Translations under genes and position numbers: made by a program
DNA from: a virus
Reading direction: 5' to 3' (one strand)
IMG/VR virus record: IMGVR_UViG_3300000117_000049
Location: 1 to 46,317 of that record
DNA length: 46,317 bases
Shown here: piece by piece, positions 26,687 to 34,532 of the stretch
Position numbering within the stretch: position 1 is the first letter of the stretch
Layout: the number at the start of each line of letters is the position of its first letter
Notes under the pieces: generated by a model
The model's input: only the letters and a program-made list of their open reading frames with translations
Databases searched by the model: none
Told to the model about the DNA's origin: nothing

Positions 26687-28488
26687 TAGTAACTACTACC
26701 CCCAGATGAAACTGAGGTAGTAGCAGATGCAACAGCAGTATTAGTAGAAGTTGCAGTGAACGATGTATCACCCAAAGCATTACCAATAGTAGCAGAAACT
26801 TCCTCTGAAGATGTTTCGGACAAGATTCTTTTGAACTGTCTATCAAACTGAGCAACTACATTAGGTCTAAGAACTTTGATAGGTCTTACCTCTTCATTAT
26901 CTTTTTCATATCTTTCTAAGAATGTTACTGGTGTAATAGATGCTGGAACAATAGCATCGTAGTTTTCAGAAATATATGTTTCAAATTCATTTTGAACAAA
27001 TACAAATGCAGAGTTGTTTGCCAGAATACCATCTTCACCTGTTGTTTTAGTATCAAGGAAAGGTGATTCGCTGATAGAACTTCCTGTGAATCCAACATTC
27101 TTGTAGACTACAAAGTTTCTTTGATTTTCAATTAGAGAGTCGTTTTCTGTAATAGTATCAAATGCCAGAGGCTCATATACCCCACTTAGAACAGTAGTCA
27201 TATCAACATTCACGTTTGATCTAAACTCAAATGCCAGATACTGTGGAGTGGTTGTATCTGCGCCGTAAAGGTTGAGTTGGTTATCTACCAGAGTGAAGGT
27301 GTGGTATACAATACTAGTAGGTGCTGTGCCGCCAATTTCTGTGATAGAGTTTACAATAGCACCTAACTGAAGTGCAACAACATTTTGGAATTCTTCTGTA
27401 AATCCAAGAACGCCTCCTAAGAAGTTTGTTTGCCAGTCATCTACAGTATATTCATCATCATTGTTGAACTGTGCTTGTAGAAGACCACCAATAGTAAGTG
27501 CAGAACCACCGGGAATAACGTTGCCTAACACTGCCTGTGTTGTCACCTCATCTAAACTGAAGTCAGTAAAGATAGATGACAGGTTAGAGATTTTTATCTT
27601 GTCGATAGTAAAGTCAGTGGCCTCTGTCCCTGCTCCATCCCAAATAATCTCATACGATACTCTTTGAATAAACGGGGCATTAGGATTGATATCAATATAT
27701 TGACCACTAGCATCTTCATAGTGATGTTTGGCATTATATTCTTCTACAGATTTATCAGTTTTAATAACCTTGTCTACTTCATTCTCTGTAGTAAGAATAG
27801 ATTCTCCACTAATAAAATTTAAATTTGTCAATACTTTAGATGTAACTTCGTAGGTAAAACCAAAAGAAAGATTACTAATAGTTGCTTTTGTATCATTTTC
27901 TGTAGTAACAATACTAAAGTTCTCTATAGGAGTTTCACTACCACTAACAGTTACTACCCACTCACTAGTATTAACAAATGTTTCCCCTGAAGTTAGTTCA
28001 ATTTCTAACTCACTATTAGTATCAGCATCACCTGTAAATACTCTGTCAGTAGGAGTCTTCTCAACAATAATCTGACCTAGATCGGGTCTTCTTCTTAAGA
28101 CCTTTCCTGTAACACCGGATGTTTGTCCAGTAATATTACTGCCTACCAGAAACTGTTCAGAAATATTTGCTCTAGTTGTAAGAGTAGTATTAGGATACTC
28201 TTCTTTTGCCTTATCACTAATACGTGACCTAAGCAAAGGCCATCCTCTTCTCTTCAATTCATCATTTAATAGGTAGAACGTCCAGTAGTAGTCAGGAGAA
28301 CCATATAAGTCGTTAGAAACTTGATCAGGTCTGTCACCGTCTCTCAGGTTATATTCTTCATAAAAAGAAATATCATCCTTGACTCTATCAATCAAATCAA
28401 TATAGGCACCAATGTCTTGAACAGAAGTGTTTATTGCTTCATTGCCAAACTTATAATTGACTGTAGGATAGTTTGTGAAATATGACAT
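26686..28488 (-). CDS. 53: Baseplate wedge protein, gp53-like, extended
   Basis: The protein has 600 aa from the ATG at 28488 (MSYFTNYPTVNYKFGNEAIN), preferred to an upstream TTG because a GAGGGTGG sequence lies about 9 bases upstream. Residues about 25-85 (DIGAYIDLIDRVKDDISFYE, then DRPDQVSNDLYGSPDYYWTF, YLLND) match T4 gp53, whose counterpart reads RPEELANAIYGNPQLYWVLL. T4 gp53 is only 196 aa. The remaining 500 residues are beta-rich and ASN/THR-rich, with a conserved-looking RPIKVLRPNVVAQFDRQFKR near the end. It connects adjacent wedges in T4. It starts one base after the gp48-like stop. Confidence 0.8.
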   Translation of the reverse strand: MSYFTNYPTVNYKFGNEAINTSVQDIGAYIDLIDRVKDDISFYEEYNLRDGDRPDQVSNDLYGSPDYYWTFYLLNDELKRRGWPLLRSRISDKAKEEYPNTTLTTRANISEQFLVGSNITGQTSGVTGKVLRRRPDLGQIIVEKTPTDRVFTGDADTNSELEIELTSGETFVNTSEWVVTVSGSETPIENFSIVTTENDTKATISNLSFGFTYEVTSKVLTNLNFISGESILTTENEVDKVIKTDKSVEEYNAKHHYEDASGQYIDINPNAPFIQRVSYEIIWDGAGTEATDFTIDKIKISNLSSIFTDFSLDEVTTQAVLGNVIPGGSALTIGGLLQAQFNNDDEYTVDDWQTNFLGGVLGFTEEFQNVVALQLGAIVNSITEIGGTAPTSIVYHTFTLVDNQLNLYGADTTTPQYLAFEFRSNVNVDMTTVLSGVYEPLAFDTITENDSLIENQRNFVVYKNVGFTGSSISESPFLDTKTTGEDGILANNSAFVFVQNEFETYISENYDAIVPASITPVTFLERYEKDNEEVRPIKVLRPNVVAQFDRQFKRILSETSSEEVSATIGNALGDTSFTATSTNTAVASATTSVSSGGSSY

Positions 28489-28489
28489 A

Positions 28490-29323
28490 TTAATAACCAC
28501 CCTCAATATCTTTTTTATCTAATGCTCTTTCTTCTTGGAAAGACATAGTTAGTTGAACTTCGTTTACCTTACCATCTTCAAAAAATGAAGAAGACCTTGG
28601 ATTCAACACTGTGTTAACACTTGTTAAGTAACAGGGTAAAAGTTTGGGAGCTTGAGACATTTTTCTGCCATCATAAAAGAATGTGATATAAAACTTGCTA
28701 GGAAATTTATATCCATACCCCGCCAATATTTTTTCGGGGTATGCGTTTTCTCTAAAGAAGTCAATAATATTCTCAATTGATTGACTTTCTTGTTCACTCT
28801 GTGGACTCATTAGAAATGAAAATGAAAAGGTTCGAACTGCAACATCTCTAAACACAGAACGTTTATGTGGGTTTGCAGTAACTGCTGTGCCAGCAGCAAC
28901 GCCAGCTCCAATAGCACCATCTCCAATACCGGGCATACCTTGAACGCCTAAACTAAAAATTGCATTTGCCGCAGGGTTATTTCCAGTGAACATATTTTTT
29001 AAGTTCTGTGTGCTACCGACCGTATCTATCACAGAAGTTGCCGCCTCTCCTGCTTGCGCAGTTAAATCAGCAACTCTTTTTCCTATGTTTTGATTTACTA
29101 TCTGCCCAGCTAGATCAGAGTATCCACCAGCAGCTTTTCTTGCTAATTCTCCAGCAATACCTAAGTTAGCATTATCATATACCAATCCATCAGAAAAATT
29201 CACTGCTTCAGGGAAATACAAGTTTGCTATACCACCAAATGACCCACTAGACCCTTTAGCCATAAACCGCACTTGGGCTTTGTATTTTTCATCCTGTTCA
29301 ATAGGAAATTTTAATCCAGCCAT
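28490..29323 (-). CDS. 48: Tail-tube cap/baseplate protein, gp48-like
   Basis: The protein has 277 aa; T4 gp48 has 364. The N-terminus (FPIEQDEKYKAQVRFMAKG) is a tube-binding strand and the middle is glycine/alanine-rich (GDGAIGAGVAAGTAVTANPH). The C-terminal half, VRTFSFSFLMSPQSEQESQS, then IENIIDFFRENAYPE and VLNPRSSSFFEDGKVNEVQL, TMSFQEERAL, follows the gp48 arrangement of FTWDLTPRS, helix, and TLEITMRE. gp48 starts tube assembly on the hub. It is the first gene of the leftward structural run; a late promoter lies 35 bases upstream. Confidence 0.7.
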   Translation of the reverse strand: MAGLKFPIEQDEKYKAQVRFMAKGSSGSFGGIANLYFPEAVNFSDGLVYDNANLGIAGELARKAAGGYSDLAGQIVNQNIGKRVADLTAQAGEAATSVIDTVGSTQNLKNMFTGNNPAANAIFSLGVQGMPGIGDGAIGAGVAAGTAVTANPHKRSVFRDVAVRTFSFSFLMSPQSEQESQSIENIIDFFRENAYPEKILAGYGYKFPSKFYITFFYDGRKMSQAPKLLPCYLTSVNTVLNPRSSSFFEDGKVNEVQLTMSFQEERALDKKDIEGGY

Positions 29324-29332
29324 TAGTAATCC

Positions 29333-29340
29333 TATAAATA
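29333..29340 (+). promoter_or_regulatory. T4-type late promoter, rightward (TATAAATA)
   Basis: A perfect TATAAATA on the plus strand, 24 bases upstream of the gp4-like gene and facing the leftward late promoter at 29358-29365 only 17 bases away. It would drive the rightward structural genes. Confidence 0.75.
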
Positions 29341-29357
29341 TTTGAATAGTTTATACT

Positions 29358-29365
29358 TATTTATA
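29358..29365 (-). promoter_or_regulatory. T4-type late promoter, leftward (TATAAATA)
   Basis: The plus strand reads tatttata. It is a perfect late -10 element on the minus strand, 35 bases upstream of the gp48-like gene. It overlaps the first base of the gp4-like start codon on the other strand. Confidence 0.8.
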
Positions 29366-29811
29366 TGGTGGTTATGAAAACTTACAAAGGTAAATACAAG
29401 TTAAAGAAACCTGAAAAATACGACGGAGACCATACACAGGTTATTTATCGTTCAGGTTGGGAAAGATTTGCATTCAAGTGGTGTGAAAATCAGGAAGACA
29501 TTAAATCATGGTCTTCTGAAGAGACTATCATACCATATATTAGTGCAGTTGACAACAAATATCATCGGTATTTTGTTGATTTGAAACTAAATATGAAGGA
29601 CGGTAGTGTTGTTCTGGTAGAGATTAAACCAGATAAGCAAACCAAACCACCAAAGAGTAAACGCAGAACAAAACGATTTATATCTGAATCACTAGAATAT
29701 GTTAAGAATGAATGCAAGTGGAAAGCAGCTAAAGAGTATTGCCTAGATAGAGGGTGGCACTTTCAGATATGGACCGAACACACACTAAAGCAAATGGGGA
29801 TGAAGTTCTAA
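29365..29811 (+). CDS. 4: Head completion protein, gp4-like (nuclease-fold)
   Basis: The protein has 148 aa, the size of T4 gp4 (150). It begins with KGKYKLKKPEKYDGDHTQVI, followed by YRSGWERFAFKWCENQE, the gp4 pattern YRS-x-WER. Then IKSWSSEETIIPYIS, HRYFVDLKLNMKDGSVVLVE and IKPDKQTKPP show a restriction-like nuclease fold (catalytic-type D, then E-I-K). In T4, gp4 with gp50 completes the packaged head before tail joining. The ATG at 29365 is used; a second ATG at 29374 is possible and neither has a clear ribosome site. It is the first gene of the rightward run. Confidence 0.8.
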   Translation: MVVMKTYKGKYKLKKPEKYDGDHTQVIYRSGWERFAFKWCENQEDIKSWSSEETIIPYISAVDNKYHRYFVDLKLNMKDGSVVLVEIKPDKQTKPPKSKRRTKRFISESLEYVKNECKWKAAKEYCLDRGWHFQIWTEHTLKQMGMKF

Positions 29812-30399
29812 ATGGCAGGACTATTTCAAAAACTAGAGTTTGAAGCCTTTCGTAAAGGGATTACTCCACGGAGTAAAGAGTCCCGTGCATGGTTTATGAA
29901 CAAGGCAAAGAACTTGAATGTCAGTAGAAGTAAACTGATGAAAGAAGACCCTATTGAACTGCGTAGTCGTCCTGCTGTGGGCAAGATGTATATGTATTTC
30001 TATGATCCTAAGCACAAAGAGACACTGCCCTACTATGACAGGTTCCCATTGATTGTAATGGTAGGTCCAGCACCTAGAGGTTTTATGGGACTGAACCTGC
30101 ACTATCTTCCTCTGGCAACTAGGGCAAAGTTTCTAGATGCACTGCTTGGCACTATAAATAATGAAAGATATGATGAATCTACTCGTTTCAGGTTGTCCTA
30201 TGATATGTTAAAACGTGCATCTAAGTTAAAAGCATTTAGACCTTGCTTGAAAAGGTATCTAAGTTCCCATGTGCGTTCTAGACTTGCTATGGTTCCTGCC
30301 CCCGAATGGGAGATTGCTACGTTCTTGCCGACAGCAGACTTTGAAAAGGCAAGCAGCAGTGAAGTATACAAAGACTCTAGAAGAAAGATGAGAGCATAA
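29812..30399 (+). CDS. Conserved T4-like phage protein of unknown role
   Basis: The protein has 195 aa (start MAGLFQKLEFEAFRKGITPR). Its ATG follows the gp4 stop with no gap. It is basic, with a well-ordered core VGKMYMYFYDPKHKETLPYY, then DRFPLIVMVGPAPRGFMGLN, LHYLP and a helix LATRAKFLDALLG. I have seen this core in structural or packaging-associated proteins of marine T4-like phages, some annotated as DNA-end protector, but I cannot confirm that name here. It lies between head-completion and tail-tube genes. Virion assembly role is inferred. Confidence 0.7.
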   Translation: MAGLFQKLEFEAFRKGITPRSKESRAWFMNKAKNLNVSRSKLMKEDPIELRSRPAVGKMYMYFYDPKHKETLPYYDRFPLIVMVGPAPRGFMGLNLHYLPLATRAKFLDALLGTINNERYDESTRFRLSYDMLKRASKLKAFRPCLKRYLSSHVRSRLAMVPAPEWEIATFLPTADFEKASSSEVYKDSRRKMRA

Positions 30400-30400
30400 C

Positions 30401-30898
30401 ATGGCAACCATTGAAGATTTAAAAGGGGCGTTTGCTGGAAAACCACCAGCACATCCAGATAGATACAAAATCATCATCCCCGGTCTGCGGCAAGGTGATG
30501 TGCTCTGCCAAGCTACAAACTTACCGGGTAGACAGATTACCACTACTGAAAGACGTATTGGTATGGTAACACAAAAGATGCCCTATGGATTTATCTTTGA
30601 TGATGTGAGTCTAACGTTCTTATTGGATGGAGAATACTCGGTCAAGAACTATTTTGAAGATTGGCACGAAAAGATTATTGGTTTTGAGACCTATGAACTA
30701 CAGTATAAAAACACCTACACCGAAAATATTGATATTCAACAACTAGATAAAGAAGATGAATCTGTGATTTATGGTGTTAAACTAAAAGGGGCTTTTCCAG
30801 TTACGATAAATCCTATCGAACTTGGTGATGGACTTGGGAACCAAATTACACAACTTAATGTGCAACTAGCATTCACTGATTGGGAACGCACTACTTAA
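30401..30898 (+). CDS. Tail-tube family protein (gp19/gp54-like)
   Basis: The protein has 165 aa, the length of T4 gp19 (163). The features DRYKIIIPGL, VLCQATNLPGRQITTTERRI, YGFIFDDVSLTFLLDGEYSV and YFEDWHEKIIGFETYELQYK are those of the tail-tube fold, with the long strand pair and the helix after it. gp54, the T4 tube initiator, shares this fold but is about twice as long. Next to gp26 and near gp48, this copy may be the tube initiator and not the major tube subunit, which in such phages normally sits beside the sheath gene, absent here. Confidence 0.75.
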   Translation: MATIEDLKGAFAGKPPAHPDRYKIIIPGLRQGDVLCQATNLPGRQITTTERRIGMVTQKMPYGFIFDDVSLTFLLDGEYSVKNYFEDWHEKIIGFETYELQYKNTYTENIDIQQLDKEDESVIYGVKLKGAFPVTINPIELGDGLGNQITQLNVQLAFTDWERTT

Positions 30899-30913
30899 TG
30901 GAGTTACTATAAC

Positions 30914-31630
30914 ATGGCTTTACCTAAACTTAATGAGTCGATTAAATATACTACTAAAATTCCTTCTACTGGCAAACAAGTAAACTTCAGACCTTACCTT
31001 GTCAAAGAAGAAAAGATTCTAATGATTGCAATGGAATCTGAAGATAAAAAATCTGCACTAGATGCAATCTCCAATACCATTCAAGCTTGTGTTGATGAAG
31101 ACATTAATGTCTACAATCTTCCTGTATTTGATATTGAATATTTGTTTACACAGATTCGATCAAAGTCTGTAGGTGAAGTTTCTACTATCAATATTTCTTG
31201 TACAGAGTGTAAGAAACAATCTGAAGTATCTATTGACTTGAGCAAGATTAAGGTCAATGTTCCTAAGACTATCAAATCTATTAAGTTAGCAGATGATATG
31301 ACTTTGAAACTAAAGTATCCTGTTCTTGCAGAAGTAACAGATACTATGATTGACAATGAAAACAATAACGTATCTCAAACTCAGCAGATTTTTGACTTGC
31401 TTGCTATTTGTTTGGATAGTCTAGAAACAGCAGAAGAACAGATTAGTTTTGCAGATGAACCTAAAGAAGAAGTAATGGCATTCTTAGAATCATTTAATAA
31501 TAAACAGTTTGAGCAGGTTCGAAAGTTTGTAGAAGATTTACCGCAGATGAAACATGATGTAAAGTTCAAGTGTGAAAGTTGTGAGCATGACAATGAAGTT
31601 ACATTAAAAGGAACTAGTGATTTTTTTTAG
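30914..31630 (+). CDS. 26: Baseplate hub assembly protein gp26 with four-cysteine zinc site
   Basis: The protein has 238 aa; T4 gp26 has 208. It begins with KYTTKIPSTGKQVNFRPYLV and KEEKILMIAMES, a pattern of the T4-like baseplate hub family. Two CxxC pairs, C96/C99 (CTECKK) and C220/C223 (CESCEH), can form one zinc site. The gene ends in GAT TTT TTT TAG, and the frame one base back continues for 62 codons, so a -1 frameshift would extend the protein (see the slippery site). In T4 the neighbouring gene is 51, another hub-assembly factor. It precedes the tape-measure gene, as tail assembly chaperones do. Confidence 0.85.
   Translation: MALPKLNESIKYTTKIPSTGKQVNFRPYLVKEEKILMIAMESEDKKSALDAISNTIQACVDEDINVYNLPVFDIEYLFTQIRSKSVGEVSTINISCTECKKQSEVSIDLSKIKVNVPKTIKSIKLADDMTLKLKYPVLAEVTDTMIDNENNNVSQTQQIFDLLAICLDSLETAEEQISFADEPKEEVMAFLESFNNKQFEQVRKFVEDLPQMKHDVKFKCESCEHDNEVTLKGTSDFF
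31621..31628 (+). promoter_or_regulatory. Probable -1 ribosomal frameshift slippery site (T8)
   Basis: A run of eight T residues ends directly at the gp26 stop (TTT TTT TAG). Slipping back by one base after TTT TTT gives TTA GTA TGC and continues in an open frame to 31812. A weak hairpin (ATAGT with ACTAT, about 31647-31666) follows. Confidence 0.6.
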
Positions 31631-31812
31631 TATGCCTCTCACATGATAGTTTAGTAAATCACTATACTACAAACTTTCAGTTGATGCAACATCATAAATA
31701 CTCATTAACAGAACTAGAAAATATGATGCCTTGGGAACGTGAAATCTACCTTACTATGCTTATACAATGGTTGAAAGAAGAAGCAGAGAAACAAAAGCAA
31801 ATGAGACAATAA
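31627..31812 (+). CDS. 51: gp51-like C-terminal extension of gp26 (frameshift product)
   Basis: This is an open frame of 61 codons plus stop, in the -1 frame relative to gp26. It reads through VCLSHDSLVNHYTTNFQL to HHKYSLTELENMMPWEREIY, LTMLIQWLKEEAEKQKQM. The only in-frame ATG with room is at 31684 and it has no ribosome site, so the frame is most simply read as a fused tail made by slippage. It occupies the place of T4 gene 51, directly before the gp29-like tape measure (TAA then ATG). A free 42-aa protein from 31684 is the alternative. Confidence 0.6.
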   Translation, partial: LVCLSHDSLVNHYTTNFQLMQHHKYSLTELENMMPWEREIYLTMLIQWLKEEAEKQKQMRQ

Positions 31813-33315
31813 ATGGCTTTAACAGATGTTATTGGCAGACTCGCAGAAGTCAATGAAGAACAGTTAGTAGAGACTAAAGATATCCGAATTGAAATGGAAT
31901 CTCTAACTGACCGAGTGACAGAACTACTTGAGTTCAACAAACAGGACAGACTTGAACGTCTAGAAAGTTTGAGAGAGGGCGCTGGTGCTTTTGAGGCACC
32001 TAGTCTTACAGGTGGTGATGCTGGTAGTGGAGCATCTGGTGGCAGCGGTAAAGGTATTTTAGGTGGTCTTGCTAGTGCTTTTATGGGGTTCTTTGGTCTT
32101 AAGGCATTCTTAGGTAGCATTGCGGCATTTAGTGGAAAACTTCTGAAATTATTTAAAGGTGTTGGTAGGTTCCTCGGACCAATTGGTTTAATCATCACTG
32201 CTATCATTGCAACCTTTGCCACAGTAGAAGGGTTTATAAAAGGATATGAAGAAGGTGGACTCTTAGGTGGATTAGAAGGTGCAGTCAAAGGATTTGTAGA
32301 TTCTATCATTGCTGCTCCATTAGACTTACTTGCTGCAACTGTTAGTCATGTCGCTCGTATGATGGGATTTACTGAAACTGCTGATGCAATTAAAAACTTT
32401 AGTTTTTCTGAAATGTTCGACAAAATTATCACAGTTGTATTTAATGTAATTGAAAATACTGTAGATTTTGTCAAAGAACTTTTTGCTGATCCAAAAGCAA
32501 AGCTAGAAGAGTTATGGACTGGTCTTAAAAATCTTCTAAAAATTAACAACTTACTTGATCTTTTCTTTTTACCAACTAATCTTGCAGTAAGATGGATTCA
32601 AAGTATATTTAACTTTGGTGATCCCGATAAACCATTCAATTTATCTACTTTCATTGAAGGGATGATTGCAGATACTGTTGCACTCTTTACCAATATCTTT
32701 CAAGGGTTGATTAATAAACTTCGTTCTATTCCTATTCTGTCTGAGTTTTTTAAGAGCGACCAAGAGAAAGCACTTGACGCTGAAATAAAGGCATTGAACG
32801 AACAGCTTAAACAACAAAATAAAGCAGCTGATCAAATACAATTTAAGGCCACAAAGTCAGCACTTGGTCCGGGGTATAAATTGCAAAGAATGGGTGATCC
32901 TGACCGAATAGCTCCGGTAAGCGGGTTCTTTATGTCTGAAGAGAAAAAAGAAGCACTTAGAGATGAAAAAAGAGTAAAAGCAGCAAAGTTAAAGGATGAA
33001 TTAGCAACCTTTACTTCAGACCAAAAACTCATAGAGTTAGCCAAATCTGTAACGGAAGAAACAATTAGAAAAGTTGAAATCCAAAGACAGCAAATTCAAA
33101 CTGGTATGGCAGTCCAACAATTAAATGCTGCTGCTGGTGCTTCTGGTGGTGGAACTACAGTAGTCTATCAAACAACTAATAACGTTTCTGGTGGTGGAGG
33201 AGGCGGTGGAGCAGCAGCTGCTGTCAATACCAGTTCATCTTCTGTTGCACCATCTAACGATTATCAAGGCAGTATGAACCCAACATGGGTTATCGGTGGT
33301 GCTGCTGGTAGATAA
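31813..33315 (+). CDS. 29: Tape-measure/baseplate hub protein, gp29-like
   Basis: The protein has 500 aa; T4 gp29 has 590. The N-terminal 50 residues are helical with coiled-coil character (DIRIEMESLTDRVTELLEFN). Then come a glycine-rich linker, hydrophobic helices at about 78-105 and 118-140 (LGPIGLIITAIIATFATVEG), further amphipathic helices, a coiled coil near 315-335 and a glycine-rich tail (NNVSGGGGGGGAAAA). Membrane-like helices in a tail protein fit a tape measure that is ejected into the cell envelope. It directly follows the gp26/51 chaperone, the normal order. The ATG follows the previous stop without a gap and a strong ribosome site is lacking, so coupling is likely. Confidence 0.82.
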   Translation: MALTDVIGRLAEVNEEQLVETKDIRIEMESLTDRVTELLEFNKQDRLERLESLREGAGAFEAPSLTGGDAGSGASGGSGKGILGGLASAFMGFFGLKAFLGSIAAFSGKLLKLFKGVGRFLGPIGLIITAIIATFATVEGFIKGYEEGGLLGGLEGAVKGFVDSIIAAPLDLLAATVSHVARMMGFTETADAIKNFSFSEMFDKIITVVFNVIENTVDFVKELFADPKAKLEELWTGLKNLLKINNLLDLFFLPTNLAVRWIQSIFNFGDPDKPFNLSTFIEGMIADTVALFTNIFQGLINKLRSIPILSEFFKSDQEKALDAEIKALNEQLKQQNKAADQIQFKATKSALGPGYKLQRMGDPDRIAPVSGFFMSEEKKEALRDEKRVKAAKLKDELATFTSDQKLIELAKSVTEETIRKVEIQRQQIQTGMAVQQLNAAAGASGGGTTVVYQTTNNVSGGGGGGGAAAAVNTSSSSVAPSNDYQGSMNPTWVIGGAAGR

Positions 33316-33352
33316 AAAAATCCCCGGCGGAAAGGAAACACCGGGGATTTTC
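33316..33352. terminator. Bidirectional intrinsic terminator
   Basis: The inverted repeat ATCCCCGG (33320-33327) and CCGGGGAT (33341-33348) is flanked by A7 on the left and T3-rich sequence on the right, giving a U-rich tail for either strand. It lies between the convergent gp29-like and gp32 genes. Confidence 0.9.
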
Positions 33353-33360
33353 TCTAACTA

Positions 33361-34263
33361 TCAGTCTTCATTTGCGAGACGTGAGAAATATGACATAGTG
33401 TCATCATCTCCATCTGCGTCTGCAATACTTGGTGCAGATACTGGTTCCACAGATTTCATAGGAGCAGTATCAGCAGTGATTGACAAATCTTCTTCCTGCT
33501 GTGGAGTAAATGTTCCACTAACACCGAGAACAGCATCCAGTCGTGCCTTCAGCTCTTCGTAAGACTTGTAGTTATTAGGGTCAGTAAACTCGCTGAGTGG
33601 ATAGACTTGACCATAAATCGTATCCAGTTTATCATCATCTGCCAGTACAGCAGGAGAAGAAAACTCGGAACGATCATAGTTGCGGTAACCATCTACTTGA
33701 CGAATCTTCAGTTTAAAGTCAGCCCCTTCCCAGAAATCAAATGGATTTACCGGATCATCATCAGGAAACTCAGGTTGCATAGATTCCATCAACTTGTCGT
33801 GAATTTTTTTACCATACTGGTAAAGGAACACCTTGCCTTCATTCTCTGGATTGCCAGAGTCAGATACAACATAGATGTTAGAAACATACTTCAGGCGACG
33901 TTTCTGGTCCCGTGCAGTCTGCTTATCTTCATCACGACCAGTATTCCACAGTTGAGAGTTTAACTCCCCTACAGGGTCTTTCTGACCAAGGGAGGTAAGT
34001 GATTTTTCAATATACCACATACCTGTAGTCTTGCCTTTAAAGCCATGGTCCCAATAACGGACCCAAGGAAGTTCTTCACCTTCTGGTGCAGGAAGGAAAC
34101 GGATAACAGCATAACCATTACCTGCCTTATCTACAGTAGGTTTCCAGATACGCTCATCTGGACCATTACGAACATCAGCTGAGGATTCATTCAACTTTGC
34201 TGCTGCATTAACGAGTTTGTCAATGGAAGAACCACGGGACTTTTTAAGATTTGCAAGTGACAT
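33361..34263 (-). CDS. 32: Single-stranded DNA-binding protein gp32
   Basis: The protein has 300 aa, near T4 gp32 (301). The basic N-terminus MSLANLKKSRGSS is the cooperativity (LAST-like) region. The core has GYAVIRFLPAPEGEELPWVR, KYVSNIYVVSDSGNPENEGK, VFLYQYGKKIHDKLMESMQP and DFWEGADFKLKIRQVDGYRN, closely following T4. The C-terminus is acidic (DADGDDDTMSYFSRL) as needed for protein contacts in the replisome. The whole protein has no cysteine, so the T4 zinc site (His, three Cys) is absent. It has its own sigma70-type promoter upstream. Confidence 0.95.
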   Translation of the reverse strand: MSLANLKKSRGSSIDKLVNAAAKLNESSADVRNGPDERIWKPTVDKAGNGYAVIRFLPAPEGEELPWVRYWDHGFKGKTTGMWYIEKSLTSLGQKDPVGELNSQLWNTGRDEDKQTARDQKRRLKYVSNIYVVSDSGNPENEGKVFLYQYGKKIHDKLMESMQPEFPDDDPVNPFDFWEGADFKLKIRQVDGYRNYDRSEFSSPAVLADDDKLDTIYGQVYPLSEFTDPNNYKSYEELKARLDAVLGVSGTFTPQQEEDLSITADTAPMKSVEPVSAPSIADADGDDDTMSYFSRLANED

Positions 34264-34312
34264 ATATTTGTATTCCTTTTGTATATTTGTATTCAGTTAT
34301 ATTAAGAAGTGT

Positions 34313-34341
34313 ATCATACTATAAAATTCACAGGTTGTCAA
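34313..34341 (-). promoter_or_regulatory. Early sigma70-type promoter of gp32
   Basis: On the minus strand TTGACA (34336-34341), 17 bases, TATGAT (34313-34318), 50 bases upstream of the gp32 ATG. Confidence 0.75.
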
Positions 34342-34532
34342 TCATTATTTTCGAAGGTGATTGAACCTTCTTCAGTCTCCATACTAGATGGAGTTCCTAC
34401 AGACAGGATATCTTTCAAACTTAATCCAGAAATCCCGCCGTCTTGTTCTACATGATCATAATCATTTGTTTGGACAGAAACATTCTCCGATTGGAGGAAG
34501 TCCGTCGTCAAAGCTTGGTTCTGTTCCTTCAT
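34338..34532 (-). CDS. Possible overlapping or frameshift-extension frame, uncertain
   Basis: After the 97-aa membrane protein stops at 34462, another frame stays open to 34338 and reads SENVSVQTNDYDHVEQDGGI, then SLKDILSVGTPSSMETEEG, which looks like a normal acidic protein end. A +1 shift at AAA TGA (34462-34467) would join it to the upstream gene. It could also start at ATG 34532, inside the upstream gene, but without a good ribosome site. A sequencing indel would look the same. Coding is plausible, the mechanism is not shown. Confidence 0.35.
   Translation of the reverse strand: MKEQNQALTTDFLQSENVSVQTNDYDHVEQDGGISGLSLKDILSVGTPSSMETEEGSITFENND

Noticed and set aside
30153-30160. TATAAATA on the plus strand inside the 195-aa gene
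   Set aside because: It lies in the middle of a coding region, 240 bases from the next start, unlike the other late promoters. Chance occurrence in AT-rich DNA is as likely.
31693-31700. CATAAATA upstream of the tape-measure gene
   Set aside because: It falls in the gp51-like frame, differs from the consensus and is 113 bases from the next start, outside the usual spacing.
31746-32309. Minus-strand 187-aa open frame under the tape measure
   Set aside because: Its serine/proline-rich translation is the antisense of glycine- and alanine-rich tape-measure codons, with no family likeness.
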